11,760 bases of DNA from contig JAHEHQ010000040.1 in assembly GCA_024644505.1 (NCBI GenBank), positions 1 to 11,760 on the forward strand, in the 5' to 3' direction. The notes beneath the pieces were generated by a model. That model was not told the origin of the DNA, did not search any database, and was given only the letters and a program-made list of their open reading frames with translations. Positions within the stretch are counted from its first letter, which is position 1. Each line of letters begins with the position of its first letter. Origin of the DNA: Gammaproteobacteria bacterium. Its GTDB lineage: Bacteria > Pseudomonadota > Gammaproteobacteria > Chromatiales > Chromatiaceae. The translations under genes were made by a program, and so were the position numbers. This document shows positions 6,608 through 11,760 of the stretch, piece after piece.

Positions 6608-6654
6608 TTATTCCCCCAGCCCCAATGGAAGAGGGTGTTAATGGGACAGCAACG

Positions 6655-7425
6655 ATGAACGACCAAGAATCGCGTCCTTCGCTTATCGCTCTCTTCACCG
6701 ACTTCGGACCCCGGGGCATCTACACGGGTCAGATGGAGGCGGTGGTCGCTGCCTCCGGTGCAGGGGTTCCCGTCATCGAACTCTGCTCCGATGCGCCGGC
6801 TTTCAATCCCAGGGCATCGGCCTATCTGCTGGCCGCCCTGGCAGGTGAGATGCCGGAGAACACGCTCTTTGTCTGTGTCGTCGATCCGGGGGTCGGGGGT
6901 GACAGGAAGCCCCTGTCGGTGCACACCGGCCGATATGGGTTCGTCGGTCCCGACAACGGTCTGCTGTCCCAGGTGGTTCGCCGTTCAGATACCTGCGGTC
7001 TGCAAACGATAGACTGGGTCCCCGCACGCCTTTCCGATACCTTCCATGGCCGCGACCTGTTCGCCCCCGCAGCCGCCCGGCTGTCACTCGGTGAGCAGAT
7101 CCCCGGCACGTCAATGGAGCCGGCCGACATGATCGGTGCCGACTGGCCCGCGGACCTCAACGAGATCATCTACACCGATCACTACGGCAACCTGTTGACC
7201 GGCCTCCGCGCATCACAGATCGAGCAGGACAGCCTGCTGGAAGTGAATGGACAAACCCTCAGTTACCGGCGAACCTTCTGTGAAGCCGCTCCGGGCGAGC
7301 CCTTCTGGCACGCAGACTCGATCGGGTTGGTGGAATTTTCGATAAATGGTGGTAACGCGGCAGAAGTGCTGGGATTAAGACCTGGGGATTCGTTTTCTTT
7401 AAAGGGCGGAGGGCCGAGGGCCTAG
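6655..7425 (+). CDS. S-adenosylmethionine hydrolase (SAM hydroxide adenosyltransferase, DUF62 family)
   Basis: Members of this family, related to bacterial fluorinase and chlorinase, use water to split S-adenosylmethionine into adenosine and methionine; their physiological role is poorly understood. From the ATG at 6655 the product has 256 residues. The N-terminus carries LFTDFGPRGIYTGQM (13-27). VVDPGVGGDR (75-84), FVGPDNG (96-102) and TFHGRD (129-134) follow. D77, R84 and H131 correspond to the Asp-Arg-His triad known from the Pyrococcus enzyme. The C-terminal domain has IYTDHYGNLLTG (172-183) and the ADSIGLVEFSINGGNAAEVL segment (220-239). No signal peptide is seen, so it should be cytoplasmic. 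An in-frame ATG at 6625 would add ten unrelated-looking residues and has no Shine-Dalgarno site. The gene appears monocistronic, and an inverted repeat begins at its stop codon. Confidence 0.88.
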   Translation: MNDQESRPSLIALFTDFGPRGIYTGQMEAVVAASGAGVPVIELCSDAPAFNPRASAYLLAALAGEMPENTLFVCVVDPGVGGDRKPLSVHTGRYGFVGPDNGLLSQVVRRSDTCGLQTIDWVPARLSDTFHGRDLFAPAAARLSLGEQIPGTSMEPADMIGADWPADLNEIIYTDHYGNLLTGLRASQIEQDSLLEVNGQTLSYRRTFCEAAPGEPFWHADSIGLVEFSINGGNAAEVLGLRPGDSFSLKGGGPRA

Positions 7426-7540
7426 GATCGTAGCCGGTGTTGAGCAACGCGAAACGCGGGTAAAGGACTACAGGGTAAAAAATAATTTGATCACCTGAAG
7501 AGTCCCGTGTTTCGCTGCGCTCTACACAGGCTACCATCCT
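7424..7540. repeat. Inverted-repeat element at the 3' end of the SAM hydrolase gene
   Basis: Arms at 7430-7460 and 7504-7534 (31 bp each) match at 25 of 31 positions as inverted copies. With a further AGGAT / ATCCT pair outside, the arms reach 37 bp (7424-7460 and 7504-7540; 30 of 37). The arms have the form GTAGCC-n-GAGC-n-GCGAAAC-n-CGGG, like a palindrome family I recall as widespread between proteobacterial genes. The 43-bp centre is AT-richer and has no reading frame. It lies between convergent genes and could end both transcripts through a long stem, but no T-run supports this directly. Confidence 0.7.
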
Positions 7541-7547
7541 GTATGGT

Positions 7548-7564
7548 TAACTAGTCACTAGTTA
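7548..7564. repeat. 17-bp palindrome over the stop codon of the 162-residue gene
   Basis: TAACTAGT and ACTAGTTA are perfect inverted copies around a single C. With one bulged T (7547), a further GG/CC pair extends it to 7545-7566. It covers the last codons and the TAG stop (7551-7553, - strand) of the unrecognised gene. No T-run follows on the - strand. Confidence 0.6.
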
Positions 7565-8039
7565 CCAGTAACTCCAACGGCAACATCTCCTTATACATAA
7601 TCGTCAGCGGTTTCTTTCTCGAAAAGGTGACGATTCGGGTGCGGGGCGGGTAGCAGAAGTGGCTGCACAGGAACATGTGCAGTTCGCTGCTCTCGAGGAT
7701 GAAATCCCTGATCCGGCGGGCATTATCCCGTTCCGCCTCGTCGATTAGCAGGTAGTGCAGCCGGTTGATTATGACCGAGTCCTTGGCCAGAACCACAACG
7801 GGCGGCTTTTCCCGTTGTCCGAGCAGTTCCCGGGAAATGCGTTTGCGAAGGTCCGCGGAGATTGCCAGGCCGATCCGGTCTTCGGCGAACAGCCAGTTGA
7901 TATTCCAGTCGTCGTGGTAGGCGGCCTCGTGCTCCCCGAAGGCCATGCACCAGCCCTGGTAGTAGGCGTTATAGCGTCGGACGATCTTTTTATCGTTTGT
8001 GGCTTGCGTCGGGCAGTTGCTTGAGCTGACCCTGGTCAT
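7551..8039 (-). CDS. Uncharacterised 162-residue protein downstream of uvrA
   Basis: I do not recognise this protein. It has 162 residues, no signal peptide and no clear membrane segment, so it is probably cytoplasmic. Aromatic residues cluster near the N-terminus (RRYNAYYQGWCMAFGEHE, 21-38, then WNINWLF, 45-51). A short hydrophobic strand PPVVVLAKD lies at 79-87, a charged helix-like stretch IDEAERDNARRIRDF at 99-113, and HMFLCSHFCYPP at 121-132 with C125 and C129 four apart. Cysteines 9, 31, 125 and 129 and several histidines could bind a metal, but no standard zinc motif is present. Its ATG lies 3 nt after the uvrA stop, so it is likely cotranscribed and perhaps translationally coupled with uvrA. 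The long in-frame reading with a natural start argues that it is real. Confidence 0.72.
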   Translation of the reverse strand: MTRVSSSNCPTQATNDKKIVRRYNAYYQGWCMAFGEHEAAYHDDWNINWLFAEDRIGLAISADLRKRISRELLGQREKPPVVVLAKDSVIINRLHYLLIDEAERDNARRIRDFILESSELHMFLCSHFCYPPRTRIVTFSRKKPLTIMYKEMLPLELLVTSD

Positions 8040-8042
8040 CGC

Positions 8043-10913
8043 CTATCGTCGGCCTGTTTTCCGCTTCCTGGGCAGTTTTATTGTGGCAGTACCCTGCAGA
8101 ACCCGCAACAGGTATTGTCCCGTGTAGGAGGCCGGGTTATCCGCGACCTGCTCCGGTGTCCCCTCGGCGATGATCTCCCCGCCCCGGTCGCCGCCCTCCG
8201 GCCCCAGGTCGATAATCCAGTCTGCCGTCTTGATCACGTCGAGATTGTGCTCGATCACCACCACCGTGTTGCCATGATCCCTCAGCCGGTGCAGCACCTC
8301 CAGGAGATGTTTCACGTCGTGGAAATGCAGCCCGGTGGTGGGCTCGTCCAGGATATACAGGGTGTTGCCGGTATCCCGTTTGGAGAGTTCCCGGGAGAGT
8401 TTCACCCGCTGGGCCTCGCCGCCGGACAGGGTGGTGGCGTTCTGTCCCAGCTTGATATAGCTCAGACCCACGTCCATCAGGGTCTGGAGCTTGCGCTTGA
8501 TGGCGGGTATCGCATCGAAGAAGACCAGGGCGTCCTCCACCGTGAGGTCGAGCACCTGGTCGATGCTCCTGGCCTTGTAGTTGATCTCCAGGGTTTCCCG
8601 GTTGTAGCGTTTCCCCTTGCACAGGTCGCACTGCACGTAGATGTCCGGGAGAAAATGCATCTCCACCTTTATGACCCCGTCGCCGCGGCACGCCTCGCAC
8701 CGGCCGCCCTTGACGTTGAAGCTGAAACGGCCCGGCGTATAGCCCCGGGAGCGGGCCTCGTGGGTGCCCGCGAACAGCTCCCGGATCGGCGTGAACAGTC
8801 CCGTGTAAGTGGCCGGATTGGAGCGGGGTGTGCGGCCGATGGGGCTTTGATCGATGTCCACCACCTTGTCGAAGTGACCCAGCCCCTCGACCCGGTCGTG
8901 GGGCGCCGCGTCCCGGTTGGCACCGTTGAGTTCGGTTGCCGCCACCGGGTAGAGGGTGTCGTTGATGAGCGTGGATTTTCCTGAGCCGGAAACTCCGGTG
9001 ATACAGGTGAAGAGACCCACCGGGATACCCAGGTCCACCTGTTTGAGGTTGTTACCCGTGGCGCCGAGGATCTTCAGCTGTCTCTCCGGGCCAGGCGGGG
9101 GATGCCGCTCGGGCACCGCTATCATCTGGTTGCCGCTGAGATACTGACCGGTAAGGGAAGACTTATTGCGTTCGATGTCTCCGGCGGTCCCCTGGGCCAC
9201 GATAATGCCGCCGTGGACCCCGGCCCCTGGCCCGATATCCACCACGTGGTCGGCGCTGCGGATTGCCTCCTCGTCATGTTCCACCACGATCACCGTGTTG
9301 CCCAGGTCGCGGAGGTAGGTCAGGGTGTTGAGCAGGCGGCCGTTGTCGCGCTGGTGCAGACCGATCGAGGGTTCGTCCAGGATATACATCACCCCTACCA
9401 GTCCGGCACCTATCTGGCTTGCGAGGCGTATGCGCTGGGCCTCGCCTCCGGAGAGGGTCTCGGCGCTGCGGTCCAGGGTCAGGTAGTCGAGTCCCACGTT
9501 GACCAGGAACTCCAGCCGCTGGGAGATCTCCTTGATCACCTTGGAGGCGATCTTTCCCTCCTTGCCCGGCAGTTTCAGCGCACCGAAGAAGGCCAGTGCA
9601 TGACCGATGGGCAGGGTGGTGATCGAAGGCAGGTTATGGTCGTCCACGAACACGTGGCGTGCCGCCTCGTTGAGGCGGGTGCCGCTGCATTCGGGACAGG
9701 GGTGGGTGGAGATATAACGTGCCAGCTCCTCCCGGGCCGCGTTGGACTCGGTCTCCCGATACCGGCGCTCCATGTTGCGGATGATGCCCTCGAAGGTATG
9801 GGTCCGGGTGTTGCGTCCGCCGCGCTCGTTGAAGTAGCTGAAGCGTATCTGTTCCCGGCCGCTGCCGTACAGGATGACCTTGTGGATCTTCTTCGGCAGC
9901 TCATCCCAGAGGGTTTCGACATCGAAGCCGTAGTGCTTCCCCAGCGAGCGGATCAGCTGGAAGTAATAGGCGTTTCGCCGGTCCCAGCCCCTGACCGCGC
10001 CCGCGGCCAGGCTCAGGTGCGGGTGGGCGACGACACGCTCAGGGTCGAAGAACTGCTCCACCCCCAGGCCGTCGCAGGTGGGGCAGGCCCCCACCGGGTT
10101 GTTGAACGAGAACAGCCGGGGCTCCAGTTCCTGCAGGCTGTAGCCGCACAGGGGGCAGGCGAAGTTGGCGGAAAAGACCAGCTCCTCCTGCTGCGCATCT
10201 TCCATCCAGGCGATTCGCGCCAGTCCCCCGGAAAGGGTCAGGGCGGTCTCGAAGGACTCCGCCAGGCGCAGGCCCAGGTCCTCCCGCACCTTGAAGCGGT
10301 CGATCACCACCTCGATGGTGTGTTTCTTGTGCAGCTCCAGCACCGGCAGTTCATCCAGTTCCAGGACCTCGCCGTCGATGCGCGCGCGGATAAACCCCTG
10401 GGCCTTGAGCTCGGTGAGCAGCTTGTGGTGTTCGCCCTTGCGCTCGGAGACGACGGGCGCCAGCATCATGAGCCTGCTGCCCTCGGGCAGCTCCAGCACC
10501 TGGTCGACCATCTGGCTGACGGTGGCAGCCTCCAGTGGCTGGCCATGTTCGGGGCAGCGGGGCGTTCCCGCCCTGGCGAACAGCAGGCGCAGATAATCGT
10601 AGATCTCGGTGATGGTGCCTACGGTCGACCGGGGGTTGTGGGAGGTGGTCTTCTGTTCGATGGAGATGGCCGGGGAGAGCCCCTCGATGTGATCCACATC
10701 GGGCTTTTCCATCATGGAGAGAAACTGGCGGGCGTAGGCGGACAGGGACTCCACGTAGCGGCGCTGCCCTTCGGCATAGATGGTGTCGAAGGCGAGAGAG
10801 GATTTTCCGGAGCCGGAAAGTCCCGTGATCACGATCAGCCTGTCCCGGGGCAGGTCGATATCGACGTCCTGGAGATTGTGGGTGCGTGCGCCCCGGATTT
10901 GAATGGTGTCCAT
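8043..10913 (-). CDS. uvrA: UvrABC system protein A, nucleotide excision repair
   Basis: UvrA is the damage-sensing ATPase that loads UvrB onto bulky DNA lesions. The 956-residue product (940 in E. coli) has two ABC ATPase modules. Module one has Walker A GLSGSGKSS (31-39), zinc-module cysteines C253, C256, C277 and C280, signature LSGGE (487-491) and Walker B ILDEP (511-515). An extra CPEC pair lies at C406 and C409. Module two has Walker A GVSGSGKST (640-648), the zinc finger needed for DNA binding at C739, C742, C762 and C765, signature LSGGE (829-833) and Walker B ILDEP (854-858). All key residues are present. The start MDTIQIRGARTHNL aligns with E. coli MDKIEVRGARTHNL. The Shine-Dalgarno site is weak. 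The C-terminus has a short basic tail (KLPRKRKTGRR). It leads a probable two-gene unit with the downstream 162-residue gene. Confidence 0.99.
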   Translation of the reverse strand: MDTIQIRGARTHNLQDVDIDLPRDRLIVITGLSGSGKSSLAFDTIYAEGQRRYVESLSAYARQFLSMMEKPDVDHIEGLSPAISIEQKTTSHNPRSTVGTITEIYDYLRLLFARAGTPRCPEHGQPLEAATVSQMVDQVLELPEGSRLMMLAPVVSERKGEHHKLLTELKAQGFIRARIDGEVLELDELPVLELHKKHTIEVVIDRFKVREDLGLRLAESFETALTLSGGLARIAWMEDAQQEELVFSANFACPLCGYSLQELEPRLFSFNNPVGACPTCDGLGVEQFFDPERVVAHPHLSLAAGAVRGWDRRNAYYFQLIRSLGKHYGFDVETLWDELPKKIHKVILYGSGREQIRFSYFNERGGRNTRTHTFEGIIRNMERRYRETESNAAREELARYISTHPCPECSGTRLNEAARHVFVDDHNLPSITTLPIGHALAFFGALKLPGKEGKIASKVIKEISQRLEFLVNVGLDYLTLDRSAETLSGGEAQRIRLASQIGAGLVGVMYILDEPSIGLHQRDNGRLLNTLTYLRDLGNTVIVVEHDEEAIRSADHVVDIGPGAGVHGGIIVAQGTAGDIERNKSSLTGQYLSGNQMIAVPERHPPPGPERQLKILGATGNNLKQVDLGIPVGLFTCITGVSGSGKSTLINDTLYPVAATELNGANRDAAPHDRVEGLGHFDKVVDIDQSPIGRTPRSNPATYTGLFTPIRELFAGTHEARSRGYTPGRFSFNVKGGRCEACRGDGVIKVEMHFLPDIYVQCDLCKGKRYNRETLEINYKARSIDQVLDLTVEDALVFFDAIPAIKRKLQTLMDVGLSYIKLGQNATTLSGGEAQRVKLSRELSKRDTGNTLYILDEPTTGLHFHDVKHLLEVLHRLRDHGNTVVVIEHNLDVIKTADWIIDLGPEGGDRGGEIIAEGTPEQVADNPASYTGQYLLRVLQGTATIKLPRKRKTGRR

Positions 10914-10942
10914 CTGCGTACCAGTCGTAAAGCGAACCTGAT

Positions 10943-10972
10943 ACTATACGCGGTCTTCCGTTATCGGACCAA
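10943..10972 (-). promoter_or_regulatory. Candidate promoter for uvrA
   Basis: Read on the - strand, TTGGTC (10967-10972) and TATAGT (10943-10948) are separated by 18 bp. The -10 matches the sigma70 consensus at five of six bases, the -35 at three. The inferred transcript start would lie about 20 bp before the uvrA ATG. No CTGT-N8-ACAG LexA site of the E. coli type is visible in the divergent spacer. Confidence 0.4.
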
Positions 10973-11008
10973 GCTACCGTGAACAAGAATGCTGTAGAAG
11001 CCCGGGGC

Positions 11009-11760
11009 ATGACTTCCCTCGAAAGCCGGGCGGCCTTTTCTCTGGCAGGGATATTCTCCCTGCGCATGCTGGGACTGTTCCTCATCCTGCCTGTCTTTGC
11101 CCTGTATGCGGAAGAACTCCAGGGCGTTACACCGGTGCTGGTGGGTCTTGCCATCGGCGCCTACGGCCTGACCCAGGCCCTGCTGCAGATCCCGTTCGGC
11201 ATGCTGTCCGACCGCATCGGCCGCAAGCCGGTGATCATCGGGGGGCTTATCATATTCGCCGTCGGCAGTGTGGTCGCGGCAATGTCCGACAGCATCTGGG
11301 GGGTAATCCTCGGCCGTGCGCTCCAGGGCAGCGGTGCCATCGCCGCGGCGGTGATGGCGATGGCCGCGGACCTCACCCAGGAGCACAACCGCATGAAGGC
11401 CATGGCGGTGATCGGCATGAGCATCGGCATCGCCTTTGCCCTGTCCCTGGTGCTGGGTCCCGTGCTCAATCATTTTATCGGGGTGTCCGGGATCTTCTGG
11501 CTGACCGGCGCGCTGGCGCTGTCGGGTGTCGCCATCACCCTGCTCGTGGTGCCCAACCCGGAGGATTCCCATTTTCATCGCGACACCCAGCCGGAGCCGG
11601 GACAGTTCGGGCGGGTGTTGTCCAACACCGATCTGCTGCGCCTGGATCTGGGTATCCTGATCCTGCACATGGGCATGACCGCCCTGTTTCTGGCCCTGCC
11701 CCTGGTGCTGAGGGACTCCATCGGCCTGGCCAGTGCCAGCCACTGGATGATCTATCTGCC
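11009..11760 (+). CDS. yajR: MFS transporter, YajR-like (3' end outside window)
   Basis: This is a major facilitator superfamily proton-coupled transporter of the inner membrane. The closest match I recall is E. coli YajR, whose substrate is not established. The frame is open to the window end and gives 250 residues of an expected 400-450. Visible helices are near 12-33, 44-64, 74-93, 97-118, 131-153 and 159-181, with the seventh starting near 212. Motif A, GMLSDRIGRKP (64-74), lies between helices 2 and 3. FSLRMLG (16-22), LGRALQGSGAIAAAVMA (101-117) and KAMAVIG agree with YajR. An in-frame GTG at 10979 would add ten residues; neither start has a strong Shine-Dalgarno site. It is divergent from uvrA, as in Pseudomonas. 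Whether the C-terminal YAM domain of YajR is present cannot be seen. Confidence 0.88.
   Translation, partial: MTSLESRAAFSLAGIFSLRMLGLFLILPVFALYAEELQGVTPVLVGLAIGAYGLTQALLQIPFGMLSDRIGRKPVIIGGLIIFAVGSVVAAMSDSIWGVILGRALQGSGAIAAAVMAMAADLTQEHNRMKAMAVIGMSIGIAFALSLVLGPVLNHFIGVSGIFWLTGALALSGVAITLLVVPNPEDSHFHRDTQPEPGQFGRVLSNTDLLRLDLGILILHMGMTALFLALPLVLRDSIGLASASHWMIYL

Noticed and set aside
6625..6654. Earlier start for the SAM hydrolase at 6625
   Set aside because: No Shine-Dalgarno site precedes it, and the ten added residues do not resemble the family N-terminus; it remains a minor alternative.
6481..6654. Sigma70 promoter for the SAM hydrolase
   Set aside because: Several TTGA and TAAT-like hexamers occur, but none pair at 16-18 bp spacing with an acceptable partner.
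10914..10978. LexA/SOS box upstream of uvrA
   Set aside because: The CTG and CAG-like triplets present do not fit CTGT-N8-ACAG spacing on either strand.
9102..10982. 626-codon open frame on the + strand
   Set aside because: It lies wholly antisense to uvrA apart from its last bases. Its composition (rich in His, Gln, Gly, Asp, Val) is the usual shadow of a GC-rich coding strand, and it has no recognisable motif.
10961..11743. 260-codon open frame on the - strand
   Set aside because: It is antisense to the MFS transporter, whose membrane helices and motif A are clear. The Gln/His/Gly/Asp-rich product is typical of a shadow frame.
1..11760. tRNA or rRNA genes, CRISPR array, transposase
   Set aside because: I saw no regularly spaced direct repeats, no cloverleaf-like segment and no transposase motif in any frame of the spacers.

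Overview
The window is a piece of a gammaproteobacterial chromosome, GC-rich and outside the Enterobacterales as far as the context shows. The ribosomal proteins, SecY and RpoA resemble the E. coli proteins closely along their whole lengths. The order uvrA <- -> MFS transporter downstream of rplQ recalls Pseudomonas, where, from memory, rplQ-katA-bfrA-uvrA / MFS-ssb is the arrangement. I cannot name the genus.

Bases 1-3371 are the 3' part of the spc operon: rplF (5' end outside the window), rplR, rpsE, rpmD, rplO, secY, rpmJ. The genes are packed with gaps of 0-33 bp. Bases 3372-3525 are an inter-operon spacer holding a REP-like hairpin, a weak candidate promoter and a second hairpin just before rpsM. 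Bases 3526-6431 are the alpha operon: rpsM, rpsK, rpsD, rpoA, rplQ. A textbook Rho-independent terminator closes it at 6454-6480. Together these genes make small- and large-subunit ribosomal proteins, the Sec translocon channel and the RNA polymerase alpha subunit.

Bases 6432-8042 are the only accessory-looking part. They hold an inverted-repeat element (6534-6607), a S-adenosylmethionine hydrolase of the SAM hydroxide adenosyltransferase family (6655-7425, + strand), a second inverted-repeat element that touches its stop codon (7424-7540), a short palindrome, and a 162-residue protein I do not recognise (7551-8039, - strand). That protein lies 3 nt downstream of uvrA and is probably cotranscribed with it.

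Bases 8043-10913 are a full-length uvrA on the - strand, the damage-recognition ATPase of nucleotide excision repair. A 95-bp divergent spacer separates it from a YajR-like MFS transporter on the + strand, cut by the window end at 11760.

Most of the window is highly conserved housekeeping DNA, and I do not see a new multi-gene system. The points worth a second look are the repeat-bounded slot between rplQ and uvrA, the covarying arms of the first repeat, and the unrecognised uvrA-linked protein.
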